Positions 7,873-15,629 of a stretch of 45,435 bases of DNA are shown here, in pieces (the stretch's first letter is position 1; the number at the start of each line of letters is the position of its first letter). Both the position numbers and the translations under genes were made by a program. Source of the DNA: Occallatibacter sp. (GTDB lineage: Bacteria > Acidobacteriota > Terriglobia > Terriglobales > Acidobacteriaceae); the NCBI GenBank assembly GCA_017883405.1, contig JADGNO010000172.1, forward strand, positions 1 to 45,435, read 5' to 3'. The notes beneath the pieces were generated by a model that saw only the letters and a program-made list of their open reading frames with translations, had not been told where the DNA came from and made no database searches.

Positions 7873-7888
7873 AGTGATATAAATCACA
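7873..7888. promoter_or_regulatory. CRP/FNR-type binding palindrome
   Basis: AGTGATATAAATCACA: GTGA and TCAC half-sites separated by six bases, one mismatch from the CRP consensus TGTGA-N6-TCACA. Its centre is 66 bases before the ATG of the 78-residue gene. A -10-like TATGCT at 7914-7919 would place the transcript start near 7926, about 45 bases from the site centre, which is close to the class II activator position. The regulator itself is not in the window. Confidence 0.55.
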
Positions 7889-7946
7889 TCCCAATCTATT
7901 CAAGTCGGGTGATTATGCTTCATCTTCTGGAGGCGAGGGCCCGAAT

Positions 7947-8183
7947 ATGGACTGCGCGATTCTTATCAACAAGCTGGTTCAGATTGAACAAGAGGTCGGA
8001 AGGCAGCTTTCGCCGGGTCTTCACTCGCTGCTAATCGAAGCGCAATTCTGCGCCGTACAGTTGTACCGGGACAGAATGGAAATCCTGAACGAAAATATTG
8101 AGCTGCGCGGTGCCCTCATGACGGCGTTGACGGTGCTGCCGTACCAGGAGCAGAACTCACTGATGGCGCCGCAGCAAGCGTGA
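7947..8183 (+). CDS. Small helical protein of unknown function (78 aa)
   Basis: 78 residues beginning MDCAILINKLVQIEQEVGRQ. A GGAGGCGAGGG purine stretch lies upstream of the ATG. The sequence looks like one or two long amphipathic helices (LNENIELRGALMTALTVL), with no transmembrane segment or signal peptide, so a small cytoplasmic protein. No family recognised. It follows butyrate kinase by 111 bases on the same strand but has a CRP-like palindrome of its own, so it is probably transcribed separately. The last few codons and the bases after the stop are repeated in diverged form at 9647-9715. Confidence 0.6.
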   Translation: MDCAILINKLVQIEQEVGRQLSPGLHSLLIEAQFCAVQLYRDRMEILNENIELRGALMTALTVLPYQEQNSLMAPQQA

Positions 8184-8236
8184 AATCCGACAATTCATGC
8201 AGGAAATGACGCTTTCTTGGGCTAGCCAACGCGATT
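8165..8236 (+). repeat. Direct repeat, left copy (partner at 9647-9715)
   Basis: From GGCGCCGCAGCAAGCGTG through CAATTCATGCAGG and GACGCTTTCTTGGG to CCAACGCGATT. It aligns with 9647-9715 over its whole length at about 75-80 percent by eye, with four or five one-to-three-base gaps. It includes the last codons of the 78-residue gene and its 3' flank. Confidence 0.6.
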
Positions 8237-8385
8237 GGTTGGCAAGCGGTTTTGCATGGAACGGGTTCGTTTATCGCTGCGAGCCAACGCATCATCGGTG
8301 GCACTGGATCAATTCATAATTCGACATCGTTGATATGTGCGGGTTGCGGAAGGATGGAGATTTGTTCCCCATCTAGAGTTATGGC

Positions 8386-8414
8386 TTGACAGTTCCTCAA
8401 ACCTGCCATACCCT
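8386..8414 (+). promoter_or_regulatory. Candidate sigma-70 promoter of the secreted lectin-like gene
   Basis: A perfect -35 TTGACA (8386-8391), a 17-base spacer and a weak -10 TACCCT (8409-8414). Transcription from here would give a leader of about 150 bases containing the palindrome at 8542-8558. Confidence 0.4.
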
Positions 8415-8541
8415 CGCATCACCTCCTTAGCCTGCAGAACGCGTAAATGGATAGCAGAGAGAAGTCCTGGCATTTCCGTTTGTGTTAGTTTCTCCAAACT
8501 GCTCTGGCAAGAGTGATCTTGCGAGCCGAATCTGCGCACTC

Positions 8542-8558
8542 TGAGATTTCAAATCTCA
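8542..8558. promoter_or_regulatory. Perfect palindrome in the leader
   Basis: TGAGATTTCAAATCTCA is a perfect 8-1-8 inverted repeat ending 14 bases before the GTG at 8573. It could be an operator or, as RNA, a hairpin beside the ribosome site. Which one cannot be told from sequence. Confidence 0.5.
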
Positions 8559-8572
8559 ATCGGGTAAATTCC

Positions 8573-9583
8573 GTGAAGATCTTCACCTTGCTTTTGATGG
8601 CCCCCCTCGTCTACGCGGCACCTGCCCTGGCCAATGTGACCGTCACCAGTCCGAATATCGGGGCAGAGGTCGTTTCGCCCTTTCGTCTTGTCGCAACCGC
8701 TTCAAACTGCTCATCACAGCCCGTCTCTTCAATGGGCTATGCCATCGACAACAACACCAACTGGACTATCTTCCAAGGGCCGTCGATCAACACCACTGTA
8801 TCGTCGATCACTGGTGCGCGCACGGTGCATGTAAAAGCGTGGGCTAGAGGGGGCGCAGTCTGCGAAGCCTTCGCCGCGATCATCGTAGTTCCGGATCCCA
8901 CAAGCCTTGTACCCGCAGACGCTTTGGTTTTCAAGAGGATTCAAGCGCTCAAAAACTGGCAGGAAGCTGGCGATAATGCAGGTTCCAACGGTACGGCGAT
9001 TGGGCAGACGAATCTGGTGTTCTGGCCCTCGCTGAGCGGCGCTGCACGCCAGTTTGTTACGAAGTTCACAAACTACGGTGATGAACGCTATTGGGTTGTG
9101 ATCGGGCAAAACACGGCAGTTACCAACTTTCTTTACGACGGCTGGGTTTACGTGGCTCGTCCATCAAGCACTATCGGCAACATCGAGTTTGATATGAACC
9201 AGGTAATGTCCAATGGGCAGACAGTGATCTACGGATTCCAGTGTGACGGCTACAGCGGAACGTGGGACTATACGGCGAACGAGGGAACTCCCGAAGCTTT
9301 TTCGGACCAATGGCTGCATTCGGCATTTCCGTGCAATCCGCGTAACTGGAGCACAAATGCCTGGCATCACGTGCAGATCACGTATTCGCGCGATACATAT
9401 GGAACAGTCACTTACCAATCGGTCTGGTTCGATGGAGTGGAGGAGGATTTGAACGCCACGGTTCGGTCGGCCTTTGCCTTGGGTTGGGGATCAGTGCTTC
9501 TCACTAACTTCCAGATCGATGGGTATGGCAGCAGCGGCTCATCCACGGTTTATTTGGATAATCTGACTATTTATAGCTGGTGA
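8573..9583 (+). CDS. Secreted protein with Ig-like and concanavalin/LamG-like parts
   Basis: 336 residues from the GTG at 8573, preferred over the frame's first GTG (8513) because it gives a compact signal peptide, MKIFTLLLMAPLVYAAPALA, cleaved before NVTVTSP. Residues about 21-110 look like an Ig-like domain of the kind found in acidobacterial surface proteins (NVTVTSPNIGAEVVSPFRLV, then VHVKAWARGGAVCEAF). The rest, rich in Trp, Tyr, Gly and Asn and ending in STVYLDNLTIYSW, resembles a jelly-roll lectin-like domain (LamG/concanavalin fold), which would bind polysaccharide. No catalytic residues assigned. Flanked by diverged direct repeats, so possibly acquired as a unit. Domain names are by eye. 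Confidence 0.7.
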   Translation: MKIFTLLLMAPLVYAAPALANVTVTSPNIGAEVVSPFRLVATASNCSSQPVSSMGYAIDNNTNWTIFQGPSINTTVSSITGARTVHVKAWARGGAVCEAFAAIIVVPDPTSLVPADALVFKRIQALKNWQEAGDNAGSNGTAIGQTNLVFWPSLSGAARQFVTKFTNYGDERYWVVIGQNTAVTNFLYDGWVYVARPSSTIGNIEFDMNQVMSNGQTVIYGFQCDGYSGTWDYTANEGTPEAFSDQWLHSAFPCNPRNWSTNAWHHVQITYSRDTYGTVTYQSVWFDGVEEDLNATVRSAFALGWGSVLLTNFQIDGYGSSGSSTVYLDNLTIYSW

Positions 9584-9646
9584 GGGAATTCTCTCAATGA
9601 GCGGCGATTGCCACCAATCGCTGCTCGACTATCCTCCGTAGTAAAG

Positions 9647-9715
9647 GGCGCTGTAGCAAGCTTGAATTCCCGGCAATTGAGGCAGGGATCACGCTTTCTG
9701 GACTACCCAACGATT
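9647..9715 (+). repeat. Direct repeat, right copy (partner at 8165-8236)
   Basis: GGCGCTGTAGCAAGCTTG, CAATTGAGGCAGG and CACGCTTTCTGGAC line up with the left copy in the same orientation. The first 18 bases match at 14 positions without a gap. This copy has no coding frame; it resembles a decayed 3' end of the 78-residue gene plus its flank. Confidence 0.6.
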
Positions 9716-9733
9716 CCGCTGACTGAAACCCAG

Positions 9734-10246
9734 CTATGGATCCTCTGACAGACTTCGTTGTATATTCTGCGCGACGTCATCGATAGAAGTCTTTTGACCG
9801 AGTTGCTCGATTTCCTTGCTGTTTTTGATATCCGTTAATCCTACCTTCTTTGCTATCTGCTGATTCATGCTTATCAACGCCGTCACTTCTTTTTCTGTGA
9901 GTAAAAGAATTTGAAGCATGAGATGTTCTCGTTCATCGGAACGGCGGGCCAGTCTTGATTGCCTCATGAGGATGAGACTTGCCAGAAGGATAGCCTCCAT
10001 GGCCACGGCGGTTCCGAGAAGCGTAAAGGGAGCAGGATCAAATTGCGAAATTCCGGGCACATGTAGAGTATTTACAAGAATCCAGGATAAGAAGAGAACG
10101 ATATGAACGGCCACGAATCCGAGATTGCCGACGATGGCCGCGGTTAGGTCACCCAGACGTTCTGCCGGAGATCTTCGCGCCAGAAATTCCTGTTCGTGCT
10201 TGGCGATCGTGCCGATTTGTTCCTGGATATGATTTGGGATTTGCAT
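9734..10246 (-). CDS. DUF1003 family membrane protein
   Basis: 170 residues. Order of parts: soluble helical N-terminus with RRSPAERLGDLTAAIVGNLGF, transmembrane helix about 36-58 (FVAVHIVLFLSWILVNTL), the FDPAPFTLLGTAVAMEAILLASLILMRQ region containing the second helix (about 72-94), then RLARRSDEREHLMLQI and a charged C-terminus. The segments FDP.PF.LL and EAI.L...IL..Q are the hallmarks of DUF1003 inner-membrane proteins, whose function is unknown. Start ATG at 10246 has GAAAGGC five bases upstream. No partner genes next to it. Confidence 0.85.
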   Translation of the reverse strand: MQIPNHIQEQIGTIAKHEQEFLARRSPAERLGDLTAAIVGNLGFVAVHIVLFLSWILVNTLHVPGISQFDPAPFTLLGTAVAMEAILLASLILMRQSRLARRSDEREHLMLQILLLTEKEVTALISMNQQIAKKVGLTDIKNSKEIEQLGQKTSIDDVAQNIQRSLSEDP

Positions 10247-10548
10247 AATTAGCCTTTCGCGACGTTTTACATACGACTATTGGATGCTTGCTGGCTGACA
10301 TAGACGGAGTGTAGAAGGTGAGCTCAGTCAATCGCGTAAGGCCTCCATCAGGATCGGTGACCGGGGGCGACCGCAGGACTTTTGTCGCTTCGCTCATCAA
10401 GATGACAGTGAGGGAAGCTGGCAGTGAGGGGCAAGGACTGCCGGAGGATCGTCGGGTATGCGGACGGCTATAAAGTTGGTTACGTAGAAGTAGCTTCGCA
10501 GTAAACGATGGATCGAACAGTTACGTAAAAGCCGTTTACCATCAATGC
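10247..10548. other. Non-coding interval before the ABC ATPase gene
   Basis: 302 bases without a gene. It contains a degenerate interspersed repeat at 10373-10407. No good -35/-10 pair and no ribosome site is evident before the ATPase start at 10549. Confidence 0.55.
10373..10407 (-). repeat. Degenerate copy of the 'TGTCATCCTGAGCGAAGCG' interspersed repeat
   Basis: On the minus strand the sequence reads TGTCATCTTGATGAGCGAAG then CGACAAAAGTCCTGC. This closely resembles a short intergenic repeat (TGTCATCCTGAGCGAAGCGA, followed by AGGACCTGC) that I recall as widespread in Acidobacteriota and other soil bacteria. Only one copy was found in this window; the family assignment is from memory. Confidence 0.5.
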
Positions 10549-11370
10549 ATGGAGCTGGTGGAGGTCAATTCGGTTTGGAAGAGCTATCCGCGGCGTTTGG
10601 GGATGCGCACCGAGGAGAATGCTGTCGTTCAGGATGTCAGCCTTTCAATCGACGCGGGCGAGACGCTTGGGCTTGTAGGCGAATCCGGCTCCGGCAAGAC
10701 AACCGTTGCGCGCATGATACTGGGGCTGGTGAATCCGACACGCGGAACCATTCGCGTGGACGGGGTTGATGTTGCAACAGCCTCCACCGAGGAGTTAAAG
10801 CGCCTGCGGCGACAGATGCAGCCTGTGTTTCAGGATCCGTATGCGGCGCTCAATCCGCGCATGAATGTGCTGGAGATTGTGACGGAGCCGCTGGTGATTC
10901 ACGAGGATGATTCGGGAGCGGCGCTGGGCAATGGATCGCAACAGCGCCGCACGGCGTTGCGCGTCAAGTGCGTTGAGTTGCTGCGCGAGGTTGGGCTGGA
11001 TGAGTCGGCGCTGACGCGGCATCCGCACGAGTTCTCTGGCGGGCAGCGGCAGCGCATCAACATTGCCCGTGCGCTGGCGTTGCGGCCTAATCTGCTGATT
11101 TTGGATGAGCCGGTGTCGGCACTCGATGTGAGCGTGGGCGCGCAGATTGTGAACCTGCTGCGCAACTTGCAGCGCGAGCATGCGCTGACCTATCTGTTCA
11201 TCTCGCACTCCATGCCGCTGGTGCGCTACCTGAGCACACGTATTGCGGTCATGGAGCGGGGACGGTTGGTGGAAACAGGTGAGGCAGAGACGCTGTGTGC
11301 GCATCCGCGCCAGGCCTACACGCGCAAGCTGATTGCGGCCACACCCGAGCTGCCAGCGGGCGCGGCCTGA
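10549..11370 (+). CDS. ABC transporter ATP-binding protein, OppF/DppF-like (orphan)
   Basis: 273 residues. Walker A GESGSGKTT (about residues 44-52), Q-loop in MQPVFQDPYAALNPRM, signature SGGQRQRINIARAL, Walker B NLLILDEPVSALD and the H-loop in YLFISHSM: a complete nucleotide-binding domain. The VFQDPYAALNPRM segment and the length point to the peptide/nickel importer branch (OppF/DppF), which powers uptake of oligopeptides through inner-membrane permeases. No permease, binding protein or second ATPase is nearby, so the partner must be elsewhere or the gene is a remnant. A short insertion (DDSGAALGNGSQQRRTALR) precedes the signature region. The start is uncertain because no clear ribosome site is present. 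Confidence 0.85.
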   Translation: MELVEVNSVWKSYPRRLGMRTEENAVVQDVSLSIDAGETLGLVGESGSGKTTVARMILGLVNPTRGTIRVDGVDVATASTEELKRLRRQMQPVFQDPYAALNPRMNVLEIVTEPLVIHEDDSGAALGNGSQQRRTALRVKCVELLREVGLDESALTRHPHEFSGGQRQRINIARALALRPNLLILDEPVSALDVSVGAQIVNLLRNLQREHALTYLFISHSMPLVRYLSTRIAVMERGRLVETGEAETLCAHPRQAYTRKLIAATPELPAGAA

Positions 11371-11374
11371 GAAA

Positions 11375-12136
11375 TTATTTCGGCTGCGGCGGCGCTGCGG
11401 GCTGCGCAGAGCCGGGAGGCGGTGCGGACGGCTGCTGACCATTCCCGGCTGGATTGAACATGGGGTGGTTCGTCGGCATCACCAGATCGCTCTGGTCCAC
11501 CAATTCAAGATCGAAAATCAGATCGGCTTTTGGCGGGATACCGGGATTTGCAGCGTCCGGCCCTGGGCGACCGAGCGCGCCGTAAGCCAGCTGCCATGGA
11601 ATAAAGAGGCGGCGTTTGCCTCCGACCTTCATGCCCGTAAAGCCCTGGTCGAAACCGGGGATGACGCGGCCCATGCCTTGCGGAAAGCTGATGGGCTGCG
11701 GTTCGCTGAGCTTGACCTGGCCCTTCTCGTCGCGCTCCATATTGCCGTCTTTGTCCATGATGGGCTGGCCGGGATGGTCGTAGGAAGAGTCGAACTTGTG
11801 TCCGTCGGCCGCTAGCCAACCGGTATAGTGCACCTTGTAAATTTTGCGCGGTTCCGCGTCGGGGCCGGTGCCGATTTTGATGTCCTGATAGCGCAGCGAA
11901 AACGCCGTGACCACCGGTCCCTTTGCGGGAGGCACGCCGGCTGGCAACTTGACGCTTGTTGTGGCCGCGGCAGCCGGATGAACGGCGGGGTGGGCTGCAG
12001 TTGCAGCGGGCTTCGCTGTGTGAATTGCAGGCTTGGCCGCGGTTTGCGAATAAGCGGCCGCGCCGGCAGCCGTGATGAGAAGGATAGCGATTCTGCAATT
12101 CATCAAATTCCGGTTCATCAATTTCTGATTCTTCAA
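11375..12136 (-). CDS. Exported FKBP-type peptidyl-prolyl cis-trans isomerase
   Basis: 253 residues from a TTG at 12136, chosen because GGAGAG lies seven bases upstream; ATGs at 12151, 12118 and 12103 are alternatives. The N-terminus has basic residues then CRIAILLITAAGAAAYSQ, a signal peptide. An Ala/Pro/His/Lys-rich linker (repeated AAKPAIHTAKPAATAAHPA-like) follows, then the FKBP domain with VHYTGWLAADGHKFDSSYD, GMGRVIPGFDQGFTGMKVGG and RLFIPWQLAYG, the classic FKBP core and active-site residues. It catalyses proline isomerisation during folding in the periplasm. The C-terminus is Pro/Gln-rich. Its stop is five bases from the end of the convergent ATPase gene. Confidence 0.9.
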   Translation of the reverse strand: MKNQKLMNRNLMNCRIAILLITAAGAAAYSQTAAKPAIHTAKPAATAAHPAVHPAAAATTSVKLPAGVPPAKGPVVTAFSLRYQDIKIGTGPDAEPRKIYKVHYTGWLAADGHKFDSSYDHPGQPIMDKDGNMERDEKGQVKLSEPQPISFPQGMGRVIPGFDQGFTGMKVGGKRRLFIPWQLAYGALGRPGPDAANPGIPPKADLIFDLELVDQSDLVMPTNHPMFNPAGNGQQPSAPPPGSAQPAAPPQPK

Positions 12137-12201
12137 GGTAAAGCTCTCCATAGGTTGGTTCAATCGCGAGTTTATCAGCATGAATGATTGTGAGGTTGCT
12201 G

Positions 12202-13371
12202 CTAGTTCGCCAGCAATGCGGCAAGCAGTGCGGTTCTAGCGGCAAGATGCTCGATAAGCACCGACTCATGCGGTGCGTGCGCACCTTCGCCTACGGCTCC
12301 AAGCCCGTCGAGCGTAGGCACGCCAAGCGCAGCAGTAAAGTTGCCATCGGATGCGCCGCCGGTTGCGGCTTCGTCTAGCGTGAAACCGAGATCGGCTGCA
12401 AACGCGCGAGCTTGCTCATAGAGCGTGACTGTTCCACGGCCGCGCTCCATGGGCGGACGATTGATGCCGCCGGTCACGATGAGCTTGCAGCGCTTGTCTG
12501 CGGGCTTTAGCTTGGCAAATAGCCGCTCGATGCGCGGTCCGTCTGCCTTCTTTGCGATGCGCACGTCGATTTCCGCGAAGGCATGCGCAGGAACAACGTT
12601 GGTTTTGCTGCCGCCGTTGATTGTGCCCACATTCACCGTGATGCCGCGCTTCAGATCTGTCCAGTTGCTTACGGTTTCAACCAGGCGCGCGATCTCGCGA
12701 ATGGCGCTGGCGCCTTTTTCAAAGTCAACGCCTGCATGCGCGGCTGTTCCTTCAACATCGATGCGCCATATGCCAGTACCTTTACGCGCGGCTTTGCAGG
12801 CCACGCCCTGCGCAGGCTCCAGAACATAAACGGCGGAGCACTCGCGTGCAAGCCTTTCAGTGACGGGCCGCGAAACCGGGCTACCGATTTCTTCTTCGGT
12901 GTTCAGCAGCAGGATGATTTCTTTGCCGCTGTCGAGCAATCCTGCTTCAACGAGCATTTCAATCGCGGTAAGGGCCATCGCAGCGCCGACTTTCATATCG
13001 AAGGTGCCTGGCCCGTACAGCCGTCCGTCCTTCAATCGGCACGGCATAGTTTTGAGCGTACCGAGCGGCCACACCGTGTCGAGATGACCCAGCAGCATAA
13101 CCTTCTTTTGCACGCTGCTTCTCGACCTCGGTCCGAAGCGTACTTCCAGCAGATTGCCGTACGCTCGCTGACGGTGCAACTTGATTCGGCCACCAAGTTG
13201 GCGTGCGCGATCCGCTGCCAGCGCGACGCAGGCGTCGACTGCGGCCTTATCGTCAGAAGGTGACTCGGCAAGCACCAGTCTTCCGGCGAGGTCGAGCAGC
13301 GCGGCCTCTTTGCGGCGAGCGCCGGCAAGCAGGGCACGCATGGAGATGGAAGATTCCGTTACGAGAGACAT
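12202..13371 (-). CDS. M20-family metallopeptidase (glutamate carboxypeptidase/CPG2-like)
   Basis: 389 residues from the ATG at 13371; a TTG at 13377 is an alternative. Two-zinc aminoacylase fold: GHLDTVWP (H96, D98), GTFDMKVG (bridging D125), NTEEEIGS (catalytic Glu pair E160-E161), VLEP (E185) and the C-terminal GEGAHAPHE with the last zinc His. The lid/dimer domain is present in the middle (GTAAHAGVDFEKGASAI). This order of ligands is that of carboxypeptidase G2-type enzymes that remove C-terminal glutamate or similar residues. No signal peptide, so probably cytoplasmic. It follows FKBP on the same strand; divergent lpxC begins 258 bases away. Confidence 0.87.
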   Translation of the reverse strand: MSLVTESSISMRALLAGARRKEAALLDLAGRLVLAESPSDDKAAVDACVALAADRARQLGGRIKLHRQRAYGNLLEVRFGPRSRSSVQKKVMLLGHLDTVWPLGTLKTMPCRLKDGRLYGPGTFDMKVGAAMALTAIEMLVEAGLLDSGKEIILLLNTEEEIGSPVSRPVTERLARECSAVYVLEPAQGVACKAARKGTGIWRIDVEGTAAHAGVDFEKGASAIREIARLVETVSNWTDLKRGITVNVGTINGGSKTNVVPAHAFAEIDVRIAKKADGPRIERLFAKLKPADKRCKLIVTGGINRPPMERGRGTVTLYEQARAFAADLGFTLDEAATGGASDGNFTAALGVPTLDGLGAVGEGAHAPHESVLIEHLAARTALLAALLAN

Positions 13372-13629
13372 TGCCAACCAGTCCGTTCTTGAAATCTCTC
13401 CGATTGTACTTTTGTGAGACGCGGAGGAGTCGGCCGGACCCTGGAGGTGGCCGGATTGAACCTTGGATGTAATCGGGAAAATACCGGTACTCGAAAGTAA
13501 CTCAAAGTAATCATCTGCTTGGATTTATAAGTAATAGTGCTACTTAGGCGCGCAAGGTGTGGCAAATTCGACACACGACGAAATTAAGTTGCTCGTCTAA
13601 TCTGATGAAGGTTTTCAGGAGCAAGTGTC

Positions 13630-14574
13630 TTGGCGCAACCCGCACATATGGAACAGACCATCGTCGCCCCCATTGAATTTACGGGAGTGGGGCTCCATTC
13701 GGGCGCGCCTGTAAAGATGCGACTGCTTCCCGCACCTGCTGGTTCCGGAATCGTGTTCCGCCGTACTGATCTGGATAATTTTGAAATCTCCGCCATCGGT
13801 CGCAACGTGGCAAAGGTGAGTTATGCCACCAGCCTGATGCGCCAAGGTGTGCTGATCCAAACGACCGAGCACTTGCTTTCGGCGCTCATCGGCATGGGCG
13901 TAGACAACGTAATCGTGGAACTCGACAACCTGGAACTGCCCATTCTGGATGGAAGCGCGCTGCCTTATGTGGAGGCGTTTCTTGAGGTGGGTATCCGCGT
14001 CCAGCGCCGCCGTCGCGAGAGCATCCGCGTGCTGCATCCCGTTGAGGTTCGCGAAGGGGACAAGTTCATCGGCGTGTATCCGGGTTCTGGGTATCGAATT
14101 GAGTACACCATCGATTTCCCGGCGCCAATTGGACGGCAGAAAACCTGCGTTGATCTAGCAACAGAAACCTACGGCGCATATATTTCCGCGGCCCGCACTT
14201 TTGGTTATAAAGTCGACGAAACGCGGTTACGTGATATGGGGCTGATTCGCGGTGCTGGACCGGAGAACGCGATCATCCTCGGACCCCAGGGACCTGAAAA
14301 TGGCCCACTGCGCTTTGAAGATGAATACGTGCGGCACAAGGTGCTTGATCTGATTGGCGACCTGGCGCTGGCCGGCCGCCGCATTGAAGGACACGTCGTC
14401 GCCGAGCGCGCAGGACATGCCATGCACACCGCACTGGTTTCGCGCCTGCTCAAAGACCGCTCAGCCTGGGAACTGGCGCATGTGCCTATGGCAACGCCTG
14501 AAGGCGAGGCCGCTCCCGAAGAAGCGGCCTCGGTAAGTGCAGATCTCGGCGCACCCGCACTGGCTGGGATCTAA
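13630..14574 (+). CDS. lpxC: UDP-3-O-acyl-N-acetylglucosamine deacetylase
   Basis: 314 residues from a TTG at 13630; AGGAG eight bases upstream decides this start over the ATG at 13648. Zinc-dependent enzyme for the committed step of lipid A synthesis in the cytoplasm, which shows a Gram-negative outer membrane. Motifs: TGVGLHSG near the N-terminus, TTEHLLSAL with catalytic E80 and zinc H81, ILDGSALPYVEAF, DEYVRHKVLDLIGD with zinc H236 and D240, and AGHAMH with H263. The C-terminal ~40 residues (PEGEAAPEEAASVSADL) are a low-complexity acidic extension beyond the usual end. No other lpx gene adjoins. Confidence 0.95.
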   Translation: MAQPAHMEQTIVAPIEFTGVGLHSGAPVKMRLLPAPAGSGIVFRRTDLDNFEISAIGRNVAKVSYATSLMRQGVLIQTTEHLLSALIGMGVDNVIVELDNLELPILDGSALPYVEAFLEVGIRVQRRRRESIRVLHPVEVREGDKFIGVYPGSGYRIEYTIDFPAPIGRQKTCVDLATETYGAYISAARTFGYKVDETRLRDMGLIRGAGPENAIILGPQGPENGPLRFEDEYVRHKVLDLIGDLALAGRRIEGHVVAERAGHAMHTALVSRLLKDRSAWELAHVPMATPEGEAAPEEAASVSADLGAPALAGI

Positions 14575-14637
14575 GAACAAAGCAGCAAGTTGCGATATAG
14601 CGCGCCGCTTCGCCGCTGTTCTCCTTGCCTGGTACTT

Positions 14638-15336
14638 TCAATTCAATTTAAAGATCACGTTGACGGTAGTTTCCACTTCGACTGGCTCGCCGCTCAGCAG
14701 GTATGGCCGATAGCGCCACTCCTGCACAGCGTTGATGGCCGCTTGCTGAAGCATCAACGGGCCGCTGATCACATGCAGGTTGGCAATAGTGCCGCTGCGG
14801 GAGATGGTTGCCTGCAGCACCACGGTGCCCTCGATTCCTGATGCCCGCGCAATCGGCGGATAAGTGGGAACAGTGCGCTGAATGATCAGCCCTTCTTCCA
14901 CTTTTCCAGACACGCGCAGTGGCGCGGTGGCGGCTGGGCGCACTTCAGTGTGACTCGTCTGAGAGTTGAATACGCTGTTATCGGGTTTGTCGCCCAGATC
15001 AGCGTTTGCGACATTTACCGGCCGCGTTACGTCCGGCGTTTCCGGAATGAATGGCTTGTCCGGTATGACTCTGGGAGCGAAGATGTGGCCGCCCTGAATT
15101 TGCGAAGGAACGTTCGCGACCATTGCGACTTCCACAGGTTTGGTTTCAGGCTGTGGTGGCGCGGGAGTTTCAACAAGAAAGCTCTTTACCATTTGCGGCA
15201 AAGCAGAAGGGTAGATCAGCGGAACGAGAACCATTGCCAGCAGGATGGTCCCGTTAAAAACGCAGGTCGCCAACATCCATGCGCGGCTGCGAGTGTGAAT
15301 TCTGCTGTTGGATTCGAACGTGGAGTCTTCAAACAT
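14638..15336 (-). CDS. TonB-family energy transducer-like protein
   Basis: 232 residues from the ATG at 15336, where GAGGAGG lies six bases upstream; the frame is open much further but that part overlaps the trehalase gene on the other strand and is not protein-like. Layout: short cytoplasmic N-terminus, one membrane helix at about 21-40 (LATCVFNGTILLAMVLVPLI), a Pro/Val-rich periplasmic linker with ETPAPPQPETKPVEV, and a C-terminal TonB_C domain (YPPIARASGIEGTVVLQATI...AVQEWRYRPYLLSGEPVEVET). It would couple inner-membrane energy to outer-membrane receptors, though many acidobacterial copies are of unknown role. ExbB/ExbD are not adjacent. Divergent from trehalase. Confidence 0.88.
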   Translation of the reverse strand: MFEDSTFESNSRIHTRSRAWMLATCVFNGTILLAMVLVPLIYPSALPQMVKSFLVETPAPPQPETKPVEVAMVANVPSQIQGGHIFAPRVIPDKPFIPETPDVTRPVNVANADLGDKPDNSVFNSQTSHTEVRPAATAPLRVSGKVEEGLIIQRTVPTYPPIARASGIEGTVVLQATISRSGTIANLHVISGPLMLQQAAINAVQEWRYRPYLLSGEPVEVETTVNVIFKLN

Positions 15337-15629
15337 GGCCTGCCTCCTCAATTGAATTTCAGCCGCGCCGGCCGGGAGGCAGAAAGCATTCCGAGGCACA
15401 ATCGCCTGTTCGCGCCACGCAATTAAACTGCGCGGCGCGTACCTCATGGCGGATTTCGTTTCGGGCAACGCTTGTTTGTTGCCGGTTCCGCCAGCCTTCC
15501 GAACATCCCGATCAGAACCACTGTGATGATGTAGACACCGCAGCTGTGCAAAGTGTTCCCTGCGCAATGCAGACAATGCATCCGGTACGTTACACTCCGA
15601 ATCGTTCGCAGAGTTTTCATGGAGAATGC

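Larger units (their letters stand above)
8184..8572. other. Long non-coding interval before the secreted lectin-like gene
   Basis: 389 bases without a supported gene. It holds most of the left direct repeat (to 8236), a small hairpin (GCCAAC at 8225-8230 against GTTGGC near 8238), a promoter candidate at 8386-8414 and a perfect 17-base palindrome at 8542-8558. A minus-strand frame at 8309-8539 has no ribosome site and no recognisable protein. Confidence 0.55.

Noticed and set aside
9599-9627. Hairpin GAGCGGCGATTG/CAATCGCTGCTC after the secreted lectin-like gene as an intrinsic terminator
   Set aside because: The stem is good (one mismatch) but no T run follows, so I did not call it a terminator.
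12061-12200. Possible second small gene upstream of the FKBP domain
   Set aside because: The region is better explained as the FKBP signal peptide and its alternative starts.
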